Under the pieces are notes generated by a model, which did not search any database, was not told where the DNA came from, and saw only the letters and a list, made by a program, of their open reading frames with translations. From Arthrobacter frigidicola (GTDB taxonomy: Bacteria > Actinomycetota > Actinomycetes > Actinomycetales > Micrococcaceae): a stretch of DNA of 64,000 nucleotides. Shown in pieces: positions 7,878-16,237 of this stretch (positions within the stretch are counted from its first letter, which is position 1; each line of letters begins with the position of its first letter). The translations under genes and the position numbers were made by a program. The stretch spans positions 124,001 to 188,000 of the forward strand of contig QZVU01000006.1 in NCBI GenBank assembly GCA_003602285.1, written 5' to 3'.

Positions 7878-7899
7878 CGACCGGTTGCCACCCCGGTCG
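7878..7899 (+). terminator. Possible short hairpin after the XRE regulator
   Basis: CGACCGG and CCGGTCG form a 7-bp stem 25 nt after the stop. There is no T-tract. Confidence 0.3.
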
Positions 7900-7984
7900 G
7901 TAAGCCTGATTGAGGAGGTGAGTATTAGAGTGATGCAACCACCGCGGATGCTGAACCCGCGGCCTATCGCTCCAGGAGAAAAGC

Positions 7985-9022
7985 ATGGCTGCCAGCCGCA
8001 ATCCGCTTGAGGAACTGCGCGAAACGCTCGGCCACCTGGCCGAGCAGATCAAACTGCCGGGCGGGGACCGGGTCGATGACCGGGTGGGTGAGATGTTTGG
8101 CCCCCGGCCGGGCCCGGCCCGTCCGCTCTCCGAGCTGCAGGCCGAGCTCGACGCGCTGATCGGGCTGGACACGGTCAAGGAACAGGTGCGAGCGCTGGTC
8201 GCACTGCTTCAGGTGCAGGCCCGCCGCAAGGCGCACGGCCTGCCGGAGGTGGCCACCTCGCAGCACCTTGTGTTCCTCGGCAACCCGGGCACGGGAAAGA
8301 CCACCGTGGCACGGCTGCTGGCCGAGATGTACCGCGCTGTCGGCCTGCTGCAGAAGGGCCACCTGGTTGAGGTCGACCGTTCGGGCCTGGTCGGACAGTA
8401 TGTCGGCGAAACCGCGCTCAAGACCGACCGGGTGATCCGGCGGGCGTTGGACGGCGTCTTGTTCATCGACGAGGCCTACGCTCTGGCCCCCGAAGATCAC
8501 CGGATGGACTTCGGGCCCGAGGCGATCGAGGTCCTGCTGAAACGGATGGAGGACCACCGCCACCGTCTGGTGGTGATCGTGGCCGGTTATCCGCGGCTGA
8601 TGGAAATGTTCCTGCTTTCGAACCCCGGCCTGCGGTCCAGGTTTGCGCGCGAGATCACCTTCCCCGATTACTCGGTCGACGCACTCGTGGAGATCTTCGG
8701 CCAGATGCTGGCCCAGCACGAGTACCTGCTCGAGCCGGGAGCGGAGCAGATGCTGCGCCGCATCCTCGCGGGCCTTCACTCCGGAGAGGACTCCGGCAAT
8801 GCGCGCTTCGCCCGCACCCTGTTCGAGCAGGCGCTTAACCGACAGGCGCTGAGGCTCTCACTCGATGAGGAGAGGAGCCTCGACGCGCTCGACCGTGAGG
8901 ACGTCATGACCCTCACCGAAGACGACCTCGTCGAGGCGGCGCGGGCGCTGGGCGAGGAACCGGAACCTGTGCCCGAACCGAAGCCGGAACCGTCGCGGTG
9001 GTGGCGCTGGCTGATGACCTGA
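7985..9022 (+). CDS. CbbX/EccA-like AAA+ ATPase
   Basis: A 345-residue single-module AAA+ protein of the CbxX/CfqX family. Walker A GNPGTGKTT is at residues 99-107, Walker B VLFIDEAY at 158-165, and the arginine-finger region SNPGLRSRF at about 212-220. A helical lid domain follows, then an acidic/proline tail (EPEPVPEPKPEP) ending in WWRW. Relatives remodel RuBisCO (CbbX), serve type VII secretion (EccA) or work in sporulation (SpoVK). None of those partners is encoded nearby, so the client is unknown. CAGGAG lies 7 nt before the start. Confidence 0.85.
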   Translation: MAASRNPLEELRETLGHLAEQIKLPGGDRVDDRVGEMFGPRPGPARPLSELQAELDALIGLDTVKEQVRALVALLQVQARRKAHGLPEVATSQHLVFLGNPGTGKTTVARLLAEMYRAVGLLQKGHLVEVDRSGLVGQYVGETALKTDRVIRRALDGVLFIDEAYALAPEDHRMDFGPEAIEVLLKRMEDHRHRLVVIVAGYPRLMEMFLLSNPGLRSRFAREITFPDYSVDALVEIFGQMLAQHEYLLEPGAEQMLRRILAGLHSGEDSGNARFARTLFEQALNRQALRLSLDEERSLDALDREDVMTLTEDDLVEAARALGEEPEPVPEPKPEPSRWWRWLMT

Positions 9023-9156
9023 GCGAATCGGTGATCCTTCCCGGCGGGCCGCTGAATGCGTGCATGCCCGGCCCGCGATAAGGCGATCGCATCGGACCGC
9101 GATAGTCGGGTGCGCGACTGCGGCACCGGGCAGGCTTGACGCTGAAGGGGGAAACC

Positions 9157-10023
9157 GTGATCGCAGCTTTAAACCAACTCGTCGGACTCATTGAGGACCA
9201 GCTCACCGAGGAGATCGACATCGCCGGTCTGGCGGGCAGTCTTGGCACGACGGAGTACCACCTCCGCCGGATGTTCTCCTCGCTCGCCGGTATGCCGTTG
9301 TCCGAGTACGTTAGGCGACGCCGCATGGCGGTCGCGGTTGCGGAGGTCCTCGGAGACGGCGATCTGCTGGGAATTGCGGTGCGCTACGGCTATGGCTCCA
9401 CCGAGGCATTCAACCGCGCCTTCCGAGCGGTGCATGGCGTCAGCCCCGGCGAGGTGCGCCGTTCCGGTGGCCCCCTTCGTACCCAACCGAAGCTCAGGTT
9501 CCGCCTGACAGTAGAAGGGAACACGCCCATGGACACCCGCATCACATACCGGCCGGCCTTCCGAATTGTTGGCCATTCCGCCCGCGTGCCACTCATCCAC
9601 CACGGCGCCAATCCGGCCATCGAGGCCCATATCGCTTCGCTGCCCCCGGCCGAACACCTCCGACTCAAGGCAATGAGCTGCACCGAGCCGGCTGGACTGC
9701 TCCAGGTGAGTGCCGACGTGGACCCCGACTACGCCGAAGGCAGCGAGCTGCTCTACCTCCACGGCGTCGCCGTCGATGAAACGACGCCCGTGCCCGGGGA
9801 CCTCGACCAGATCGAGGTTCCGGCCGGCGCCTGGGCCGTGTTCCGCACCGCGGGCCCGTACCCGGCGGCCTTGCAGGCAACGTGGGCGGCGACCGCAGCC
9901 GACTGGTTCCCCTCCAACCCCTGGCGGTTGAGGCCCGGACCCTCGATCGTTGCCCTGATCGACCGCGCCCCCGACTTCAGCACCGCAACGTCCGAATTAT
10001 GGCTGCCCGTGGAACGCGCCTAA
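9157..10023 (+). CDS. AraC-family regulator with GyrI-like effector domain
   Basis: A 288-residue regulator with the DNA-binding domain first. Two AraC helix-turn-helix units occupy about residues 10-105 (GLAGSLGTTEYHLRRMFSSLAG and AVRYGYGSTEAFNRAFRAVHG). The C-terminal half (about 130-288) is a GyrI/Rob/BmrR-type small-molecule-binding domain, ending in STATSELWLPV. The GTG at 9157 is chosen because AAGGGGGAAACC precedes it; a TTG 21 nt upstream is the alternative. It probably controls the reductase-like gene at 10204, from which it is separated by tandem repeats. Confidence 0.85.
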   Translation: MIAALNQLVGLIEDQLTEEIDIAGLAGSLGTTEYHLRRMFSSLAGMPLSEYVRRRRMAVAVAEVLGDGDLLGIAVRYGYGSTEAFNRAFRAVHGVSPGEVRRSGGPLRTQPKLRFRLTVEGNTPMDTRITYRPAFRIVGHSARVPLIHHGANPAIEAHIASLPPAEHLRLKAMSCTEPAGLLQVSADVDPDYAEGSELLYLHGVAVDETTPVPGDLDQIEVPAGAWAVFRTAGPYPAALQATWAATAADWFPSNPWRLRPGPSIVALIDRAPDFSTATSELWLPVERA

Positions 10024-10083
10024 CGATCGCGGCACCCATTTCTGTCGCGCGTTTCGACGAACAGGTGTAACGTCGCGGCCACC

Positions 10084-10161
10084 GCTCCGATAGTCATAAG
10101 CTCCGACACCCAGCTCCGATAGTCATAAGCTCCGACACCCATATGCTCCGACACCCATAAG
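10084..10161. repeat. 29-bp tandem repeat, two exact copies plus a partial third
   Basis: A 29-bp unit beginning GCTCCGATAGTCATAAG is repeated exactly at 10084-10112 and 10113-10141. The second half of the unit (GCTCCGACACCCATAAG) recurs at 10145-10161. Each unit is itself two similar halves, both starting GCTCCGA, so the array has five related half-sites. It lies 43-120 bp upstream of the gene at 10204, directly after the AraC-type regulator, as expected of an activator binding array. Confidence 0.8.
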
Positions 10162-10203
10162 GGCAGTCCGGCAGGACCGCATCACCAACCGGAGGGAAGC
10201 ATC

Positions 10204-10782
10204 ATGACCGCTACCTACACCTGGGACATCTTTTCAAGCCTCGACGGCTACGCCGCAGCCGGCGGGGACTGGACGGGATACTGGGGCAAGCAGGGCCCGG
10301 AGCTGCTCGAGCACCGTCTCGCGTTGTATGACCAGCCTCAACGGATGGTCTTCGGGGCTACAACGTTCCGGCTGTTCGGCGAGATGCTTGCCGCGAGCAC
10401 CGAGGAATCGGAGGTGCGGGACCCCTGGGTCACCCGGATGGTGAACCTTCCCGCAACGGTGGTCTCGACGACGCTGCAGGAACCCCTCGACTGGCCGGAT
10501 GCGACGGTGACGGCCGGGGACGCCGTCGACGTCGTCGCCCGGCTCAAGGAGGAGTCGGAGGTGCCGCTGCGCTCGCATGGCAGCCTGTCGATGAACCGGG
10601 CGCTGATGGCCGCCGGCCTGGTCGACCATCTCCAGGTGACGATCTTTCCCGTCATCACCGGCCGGACCGGTCTCGAGCCGATCTTTCAGGGTGCGGAGGA
10701 CTTCGATCTGGACCTGGTGGAGCATCGAACCCTCGACGGGCGGACCCAGGAACTCACCTACCGGCCGACGCTGCACGCTTAA
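10204..10782 (+). CDS. Dihydrofolate-reductase-like (RibD C-terminal domain) protein
   Basis: A 192-residue member of the RibD-C/DHFR superfamily. It opens with YTWDIFSSLDGYAA, has MVFGATTFRLFG and VSTTLQEPLDWPDATV in the middle, and LRSHGSLSMNRALMAAGLVDHLQVTIFPVITG, the family signature. These are stand-alone NADPH-dependent reductases of mostly unknown substrate. GGAGGGAAGC lies 6 nt before the start. The upstream tandem repeats and the AraC regulator suggest dedicated control. Terminator 10853-10887 follows. Confidence 0.85.
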   Translation: MTATYTWDIFSSLDGYAAAGGDWTGYWGKQGPELLEHRLALYDQPQRMVFGATTFRLFGEMLAASTEESEVRDPWVTRMVNLPATVVSTTLQEPLDWPDATVTAGDAVDVVARLKEESEVPLRSHGSLSMNRALMAAGLVDHLQVTIFPVITGRTGLEPIFQGAEDFDLDLVEHRTLDGRTQELTYRPTLHA

Positions 10783-10852
10783 GTTTCCGCATGCACCCGT
10801 ACGGGCGACCGAGCAGGGCCGGGGATCGCTGGCAGTCCACTCCGAACGCGCC

Positions 10853-10887
10853 GAGGGGTGGAGAGGGCCGAAGCCCCTCCACCCCTC
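10853..10887. terminator. Bidirectional terminator between convergent genes
   Basis: GAGGGGTGGAGAGGGC pairs with GCCCCTCCACCCCTC (one mismatch) around a CGAA-type loop. It sits between stops at 10782 (+) and 10918 (-). Confidence 0.75.
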
Positions 10888-10917
10888 TGAGTGTCCTACC
10901 GCGCCGAAGCGCTGGCC

Positions 10918-11988
10918 TTACCTGCCGGCCGGTTCCAGCACGGGGTAGTCGGTGTACCCTTCGGCGCCGCCGCCGTAGAAGGTCGACGGGTCACCCTCAT
11001 TGAACTCGGCACCGGTCTTCAGCCGCTCGACGACGTCGGGGTTGGCCAGCGCCCACGTCCCGATGGGGGCAATATCGGCCAGGCCGGCCTCGACGTCCAC
11101 TGCAACATCCTCCCGGGCCCGTCCGGGGCGATGCACCATCAGGGTGTTGGGCCAGGCCGCCCGGATGTCGCGGAGCAGCTCCTCGTCGCCGGTCTGAACC
11201 AGATGCACGTAGGCGAGGTCGAGCTGAGCCAGTTCCCCGATGAGGTAGCGGTAGAGCCGTCCCGACTCGGGACCCTCCTCAAGGCCGCCGAGGGTCAGGC
11301 CCGGTGAGAGGCGGATCCCGGTGCGCTCGGCGCCGATCTCCTCGACGACGGCCCGGGCGACCTCCAGGGCGAAGCGAACCCGGTTCTCGATGGAGCCGCC
11401 GTACTCATCGGTGCGCGCATTGGCATTCGGGGCGAAGAACTGCTGCAGCAGGTATCCGTTGGCGCCGTGGAGCTCCACGCCGTCGGCTCCGGCCCGGATG
11501 GCTGCCGCGGCAGCCTTCCGGAAGTCCGAGACCGTGGCCTTGATCTCCTCGGTGGTCAGGGCACGCGGGACGGGCACGTCCTGCGGGCCGGTCGGGGTGT
11601 ACATCTTCTCCCCCGCGGCGATGGCCGAGGGTGCCACCGGGGTGCGGTGGTGCGGCGTGTTGTCCGGATGCGACATCCGGCCGACGTGCATGAGCTGGAT
11701 GAACAGGGAGGCACCGGCCTCGTGGACCGCCGAGGTCACCGCCTTCCAGCCCTCGACCTGGTCTTCGGTGTAGATGCCGGGACTCAACATGTAACCCTGG
11801 CCGTCCTCCGAGGGCTGCGTGGCTTCAGTGATGAGCAATCCCAGCGAGGCGCGCTGGGCGTAGTACTCGGCGGCGAGCTCTCCGGGAGTGCCGTCGGCGT
11901 TGGCCCGGCTGCGGGTCATGGGCGCCAGGGCCAGGCGGTGGTTGAGTTCGATGTTGCCGACGGTGGTCGGGCCCCAAAGGGTCGTCAA
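10918..11988 (-). CDS. Old Yellow Enzyme family NADH:flavin oxidoreductase (alkene reductase)
   Basis: A 356-residue FMN-dependent TIM-barrel ene-reductase. The N-terminus TLWGPTTVGNIELNHRLALAPMTRSRA is the FMN-binding start, the substrate-binding pair lies in VELHGANGYLLQQFFAP, and NARTDEYGGSIENRVRF is the OYE signature. These enzymes reduce activated alkenes, quinones and nitro compounds, such as the N-ethylmaleimide reductase NemA. The start appears to be TTG at 11988, as no ATG or GTG is in frame just upstream. A NemR-like TetR is at 657, but 9.6 kb away, so direct control is speculative. Confidence 0.9.
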   Translation of the reverse strand: MTTLWGPTTVGNIELNHRLALAPMTRSRANADGTPGELAAEYYAQRASLGLLITEATQPSEDGQGYMLSPGIYTEDQVEGWKAVTSAVHEAGASLFIQLMHVGRMSHPDNTPHHRTPVAPSAIAAGEKMYTPTGPQDVPVPRALTTEEIKATVSDFRKAAAAAIRAGADGVELHGANGYLLQQFFAPNANARTDEYGGSIENRVRFALEVARAVVEEIGAERTGIRLSPGLTLGGLEEGPESGRLYRYLIGELAQLDLAYVHLVQTGDEELLRDIRAAWPNTLMVHRPGRAREDVAVDVEAGLADIAPIGTWALANPDVVERLKTGAEFNEGDPSTFYGGGAEGYTDYPVLEPAGR

Positions 11989-12116
11989 GGTCTGGTTCCG
12001 ATCTGTGGTGGGGGAAGGCCCGCGGACCGCGGTACTGCGGCTACAGCGGTGAGCCCGTGGGTGCTGCGGCGGTTGGTGCGCCTGCAGCGGCGCGTATAGC
12101 GCAGGCAGGGACGGTG

Positions 12117-12216
12117 TTATTCCACGGGCCAGGCTTCGAAGTCCGCGAAGCGGACCCGCTCGGGCTGGAATTTCAGCGCTGGGCCCGCACCTGCCACTGC
12201 CGGGTCACTGGTTCCG
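12117..12216 (-). pseudogene. Possible 3' gene fragment of unknown family
   Basis: About 32 codons with normal GC3 use read TSDPAVAGAGPALKFQPERV and then RFADFEAWPVE to a stop at 12117. No upstream coding sequence or start fits: the frame continues only into the divergent promoter region of the next gene. I do not recognise the family. It could be the end of a lost gene or chance coding. Confidence 0.3.
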
Positions 12217-12247
12217 GCTAGGAATATGTGGTGTAAAAACCGGCGGA

Positions 12248-12850
12248 ATGCCCCAAGATGAAGCCATGGCTGAAAGAGCAGGCATGCGCGAGATAAGCCC
12301 AACGGACAGTGTCAGTTTCACCGAGCAGCTCTCCGGCTGGCTCGAACTGCCCTTCCGCCAGGCCGCGGTGCGCCTGGCGCTCCGCGCGTCGATGCCCGGC
12401 TGGGAGGCCTTCCGCACCGACCCGCACCACCGGTTGAACGTCGAGGGCACGATCGACGTCGACGGCTTCGCCAGCGCGCGGCCGGTCACCGGGACGATTG
12501 CGCTGTTTCCCGACGACGCCGGCGCCGCCGTCGAATACTCCCTCTCCTTCTCCAGCGACGACCACGTCGACCTGCATCTGCGAGGCGCCAAGGCCCAGCG
12601 GCCGGGCAACCCGCGCGCGCTCTGGTACGACTTCACCACGACGCGCTTCGAGCTGACCGCCCCCGACGGCACCGCTTTGCGGGGACTCCTGCGCACCTCG
12701 ACGCCGCAGGCGCTTCGGTGCCTTGCCTCGCTCCGGGCCACGGCGGCGTCGGTCCCCCTGCGGCTTGGGGCCCTAGGCCGGTTCGGCGTCCACTTCACCG
12801 CAGGAGCGGTCAAGGGACTGCTTCCGGACCGTAGGGTCACCCGGCGCTGA
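12248..12850 (+). CDS. Hypothetical protein, FTE-x-GW type domain seen near GMC oxidoreductases
   Basis: A 200-residue protein. VSFTEQLSGW near residue 22, then AFRTDPHHRLNVEGTIDVDG and PVTGTIALFPD, EYSLSFSSDD and LHLRGAK, resembles the accessory domain found in cholesterol-oxidase-like GMC proteins and some alpha/beta hydrolases (from memory, not searched). No catalytic motif or membrane segment is visible. The start is uncertain: ATG at 12248 or 12266, neither with a strong ribosome site. Function unknown. Confidence 0.6.
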   Translation: MPQDEAMAERAGMREISPTDSVSFTEQLSGWLELPFRQAAVRLALRASMPGWEAFRTDPHHRLNVEGTIDVDGFASARPVTGTIALFPDDAGAAVEYSLSFSSDDHVDLHLRGAKAQRPGNPRALWYDFTTTRFELTAPDGTALRGLLRTSTPQALRCLASLRATAASVPLRLGALGRFGVHFTAGAVKGLLPDRRVTRR

Positions 12851-12891
12851 AACAGCACATCCTCACCGAATTTTCAAAGCCCCTCCAACTC

Positions 12892-12921
12892 CTGACACCG
12901 GGTGGACTACGGGTCTAGCGT
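12892..12921 (+). promoter_or_regulatory. Promoter of the pxp operon (leaderless)
   Basis: CTGACA at 12892-12897 and TAGCGT at 12916-12921 are separated by 18 nt. The -10 box ends 7 nt before the ATG at 12929, so transcription would begin at or next to the start codon. Confidence 0.6.
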
Positions 12922-12928
12922 TGGGCGC

Positions 12929-13708
12929 ATGACTGATGCACAATCCGGCGTCACTCAGGCAATGACGCCCACTATCAACTCCGACATGGGTGAGTCGCTT
13001 GGCCTTCACTCCTTCGGCAATGACCTGGCCCTGATGGAGCTCGTCGACTCAATCAACGTTGCGTGCGGCTTCCATTCGGGAGACCCGGACGCCATGGCCG
13101 ACACCGTCTCCGCCGCGGCCTGCCGGGACCTCGGCATCGGGGCGCACCCCGGCCTGCCGGACCTCGTCGGCTTCGGCCGGCGGGAGATGAAGCTGACGCC
13201 CAACGAGGTGGAACACCTGATGCTCTACCAGGTCGGGGCGCTGTCGGCCTTCCTTCGGCGGGAGGGCGTCGACCTTCACCACATCAAACCGCACGGCTCC
13301 CTCTACGGCATGCTGGCCCGCGACCATCACCTGATGCAGGCAGCCGGCAAGGTCGCCGCCCTCTACGGGGTGCCCTTCTATGGCCTGGCCGGCACCCAGC
13401 ACCAGGTGGTGTGCGAGAGCCTTGGCATCGAATTCGTCGGCGAGCTCTACGTTGACCTCAACTACGGCCCTGAGGGTCAGCTGCTCATCCAGCGCCGGCC
13501 AGAGCTGACCGATCCGGCGAAGGCCGCCGAGCGTGTCCGCCGGGTGCTCGACGACGGCCTCGTCGAAGCCTCGGACGGCACGCTCCTGCGCATCGACTTC
13601 ACCAGCATCTGCGTGCACTCCGACGCCCCGAACTCACCGGAGGTCGCAGCCGCCGTGCGCGAGGTGCTCTCCGGTGCCGGCCACCCGCAGGAGCCCGCTA
13701 CCGCCTAA
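12929..13708 (+). CDS. pxpA: 5-oxoprolinase subunit A (LamB/YcsF family)
   Basis: A 259-residue protein of the LamB/YcsF family, which with PxpB and PxpC hydrolyses 5-oxoproline to glutamate at the cost of ATP. Signature stretches are INSDMGESLG at about 16-25, VACGFHSGDP, GAHPGLPDLVGFGRR and HIKPHGSLYGML. The ATG at 12929 is preferred to 12902 and 12962 because a -10 box lies 7 nt upstream, as in leaderless actinobacterial genes. It is the first gene of a five-gene operon. Confidence 0.92.
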   Translation: MTDAQSGVTQAMTPTINSDMGESLGLHSFGNDLALMELVDSINVACGFHSGDPDAMADTVSAAACRDLGIGAHPGLPDLVGFGRREMKLTPNEVEHLMLYQVGALSAFLRREGVDLHHIKPHGSLYGMLARDHHLMQAAGKVAALYGVPFYGLAGTQHQVVCESLGIEFVGELYVDLNYGPEGQLLIQRRPELTDPAKAAERVRRVLDDGLVEASDGTLLRIDFTSICVHSDAPNSPEVAAAVREVLSGAGHPQEPATA

Positions 13709-13740
13709 CTACCCCATCCCCGCTTGGAAGGACGCGCACC

Positions 13741-13980
13741 ATGGCTGACATCATTTCCCCACTCCCGGGCATTTTCTACCGCAAGCCCGCCCCGGACAAG
13801 GAGCCCTTCGCCTCCGAGGGGGACCGCATCGAGGCCGGCCAGGCGATCGGAATGGTCGAGATCATGAAGCAGTTCTCCGAGGTCCGCAGCGAGGTCAGCG
13901 GCACCCTCGAACGCTTCGCCGTCGAAGACGCGGGAGCCGTGAACCCAGGGGACGTGATTGCGGTGGTGGCAGAACAATGA
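13741..13980 (+). CDS. Biotin carboxyl carrier protein (short, single-domain)
   Basis: A 79-residue biotinyl domain. The acceptor lysine is Lys43 in VEIMKQF, and the flanking glycines (SGTLERF, NPGDVIAVV) fit the biotinyl beta-barrel. It lacks the N-terminal region of the fatty-acid-synthesis AccB, so it is a pathway-specific carrier. AAGGA lies upstream. It overlaps the biotin carboxylase gene by ATGA, implying translational coupling within the pxp operon. Confidence 0.88.
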   Translation: MADIISPLPGIFYRKPAPDKEPFASEGDRIEAGQAIGMVEIMKQFSEVRSEVSGTLERFAVEDAGAVNPGDVIAVVAEQ

Positions 13981-15338
13981 CCTTCGAAAAACTCCTCGTC
14001 GCCAATAGAGGCGAGATCGCCGTGCGCATCATCCGCACCGCCCGGGAGCTGGGCCTGCGCACCGTGCTGGCGGCCAGCGAGCCCGACGCCACCTCCTACG
14101 CCGCCGAACTGGCCGACGAAGTGGAGGTCATCGGCCCTGCCGCGGCCGGCAAGAGCTACCTCAACACCGAGGCGGTGCTGGGGGCCGCGACGGCCACCGG
14201 GTGCGACGCCGTCCATCCCGGCTACGGCTTCCTCTCGGAGAACGCAGGCTTTGCCCGCGCCGTCGCCGACGCCGGAATGATCTGGATCGGCCCGGCCGCC
14301 GGCGCCATCGAACTGATGGGCGACAAGTCACGGGCGCGCCAGGCAGCGGAGGATGCCGGCGTCCCCACCTTCCGCGGCAGCCACGGCAGCCTCTCCCCGG
14401 ACAACGACGCTGCCGCCATCGCCGAAGAAGTCGGCTACCCGCTGGTGGTGAAGGCGTCGGCCGGCGGCGGCGGACGCGGAATCCGCCTCGTCACAGGCCC
14501 CGAGGAACTCGAGTCAACCCTGGGAATGGCCCGGGCGGAGGCCCAGGGCGCCTTCGGCGACGCGTCGGTGTACCTCGAGCAGTTCGTCTCCGCCGCCCGG
14601 CACGTCGAGGTGCAGATCCTTGGCGACGGCGAACACGTGATCCACCTTGGCGACCGCGACTGCTCCCTGCAGCGGCGCCAGCAGAAGGTCGTCGAGGAGG
14701 CACCCGCCCCGGGTCTGCCCGAAGCGGTGCGCACCAAGATCCTTTCGTCCTCCATCGAACTCGGGAAGCTGTGCTCCTACAGCGGCCTGGGCACCGTCGA
14801 GTTCCTCTACGACCCGGAGTCGCACGAAGCCGCCTTCATCGAGATGAACACCCGGCTGCAGGTCGAGCACCCCGTCACCGAAATGATCACCGGCCTTGAC
14901 CTCGTCCGCGAGCAGATTCTCGTGGCCCGCGACGGCAGGCTCCGCCTGACCCAGCAGGACATCACCTTCTCCGGGCACGCTTTCGAATTCCGGGTCAACG
15001 CGGAGGACCCGACAAACAACTTCATGCCCAGCCCCGGCACGCTGTCGCGCCTCGACTGGCCCGGCGGCCCCGGCATCCGCGTGGACTCCGGCGTCGTCGC
15101 CGGCTCCGTCGTCGCCCCGTTCTACGACTCGCTCCTTGCGAAGCTCATCGTGTGGGACTCCCGCCGGGAGGACACGATCACCCGCTCCCTGAGGGCTTTG
15201 GGCGAGCTCCGGATCGAGGGTGTGAAGACAACGCTCCCACTGCTGCAGGCGGTGCTCTCCCGCACCGAAGTCCGCAACGCGGAGCACTCGACCAAGTTCA
15301 TCGAATCGACCCCCGATCTGCTGGGAGTGAGCTCATGA
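13977..15338 (+). CDS. Biotin carboxylase subunit (AccC-like)
   Basis: A 453-residue ATP-grasp enzyme that carboxylates biotin. MTFEKLLVANRGEIAVRIIR begins the N-domain, HPGYGFLSEN follows at about residue 79, the glycine-rich ATP lid reads SAGGGGRGIRLV near 160, and EMNTRLQVEHPVTE near 290 is the catalytic signature. The C-domain is complete. It is coupled by ATGA overlaps to the biotin carrier upstream and pxpB downstream. Together they suggest that an acyl or lactam carboxylation step accompanies 5-oxoproline use; the carboxyl acceptor is not known. Confidence 0.9.
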   Translation: MTFEKLLVANRGEIAVRIIRTARELGLRTVLAASEPDATSYAAELADEVEVIGPAAAGKSYLNTEAVLGAATATGCDAVHPGYGFLSENAGFARAVADAGMIWIGPAAGAIELMGDKSRARQAAEDAGVPTFRGSHGSLSPDNDAAAIAEEVGYPLVVKASAGGGGRGIRLVTGPEELESTLGMARAEAQGAFGDASVYLEQFVSAARHVEVQILGDGEHVIHLGDRDCSLQRRQQKVVEEAPAPGLPEAVRTKILSSSIELGKLCSYSGLGTVEFLYDPESHEAAFIEMNTRLQVEHPVTEMITGLDLVREQILVARDGRLRLTQQDITFSGHAFEFRVNAEDPTNNFMPSPGTLSRLDWPGGPGIRVDSGVVAGSVVAPFYDSLLAKLIVWDSRREDTITRSLRALGELRIEGVKTTLPLLQAVLSRTEVRNAEHSTKFIESTPDLLGVSS

Positions 15339-16237
15339 CCGACACCGCGGTCCAGCGGACCGATGCCCGCTATAGCTGGGGCGGGGACGAGTTCCTGTTC
15401 GTGGAGATCGCCGAGGCCATGAGCCTTGCGGCGAACTACAAGGCGAACGCCATGGCGGCACTCCTGACGGCGCGCTCGCTGCCCGGCGTCACCGACATCT
15501 GCCCGGCGAACGCGTCGCTGCTCATCCGCTTCAACCCGGATATCCTCCCCCCGGACCGGCTCGAGGCGGAGGTCCGCGGTGTTGAGGACGAGGTGGCGCA
15601 CGCGAGCCACCAGACCCTCGACACCCGCATCATCGAGGTGCCGGTCTGGTACGACGACCCCTACACCCGCGAGACCGGTGCCCGATTCCGTAAGGGCCAC
15701 CAGAAGCCGGAGGGCACCGACCTCGACTTCGCGGCGGAGGAGAACGGGTTGGACTCCCCCGCCGAGTTCATCCGGCGCCACCACGAATCGCCCTGGCTCG
15801 TCTCGATGGTCGGGTTCGTCGCGGGCTTGCCCTTCATGTTCCAGATCGTGCCGCAGAAGGATCAGCTGGAGGTGCCCAAGTACCTGAGCCCGCGCACCGA
15901 CACCCCGCCGCTGACGGTCGGCCACGGCGGCTGCTTCGCGTGCATCTACTCCGTGCGGGGGGCCGGCGGGTACCAGATGTTCGGCATTGCGGCGGCGCCG
16001 ATCTTCGACCCCGCCCAGCGCCTCGCCGACTTCCGGGACTTCATGATCTTTTTCCGCCCCGGCGACATCGTGAAGTTCCGCCCCGTGGAGGAGGCCGAAT
16101 ACCGCGACATTCAGGCGCAGGTCGACGCCGGCACCTACACCTACCGCCAGGCACCGGTGGTCTTTGACCTCCAGCGGGCGCTCGATGACCCCACCGCCTA
16201 CAACTCGGACCTTCTGGAGCGCCTTCATGGCAATTAA
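15335..16237 (+). CDS. pxpB: 5-oxoprolinase subunit B (allophanate hydrolase subunit 1 family)
   Basis: A 300-residue protein, longer than the usual 220-240 of the family. Family features are EIAEAMSLAANYKANAMAAL near the start, PVWYDDPYTRETG, SMVGFVAGLPFMFQI (the P-loop-like glycine-rich segment) and RFRPGDIVKF-type C-terminus. It is KipI/PxpB-like and works as a complex with PxpC. The start ATG at 15335 overlaps the carboxylase stop by 4 nt. Confidence 0.88.
   Translation: MTDTAVQRTDARYSWGGDEFLFVEIAEAMSLAANYKANAMAALLTARSLPGVTDICPANASLLIRFNPDILPPDRLEAEVRGVEDEVAHASHQTLDTRIIEVPVWYDDPYTRETGARFRKGHQKPEGTDLDFAAEENGLDSPAEFIRRHHESPWLVSMVGFVAGLPFMFQIVPQKDQLEVPKYLSPRTDTPPLTVGHGGCFACIYSVRGAGGYQMFGIAAAPIFDPAQRLADFRDFMIFFRPGDIVKFRPVEEAEYRDIQAQVDAGTYTYRQAPVVFDLQRALDDPTAYNSDLLERLHGN

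Noticed and set aside
7919-8010. Short open frame overlapping the AAA+ gene start, with a good ribosome site
   Set aside because: The 30-residue product has no recognisable feature and the reading lies on the leader of the ATPase gene; a leader peptide is possible but unsupported.
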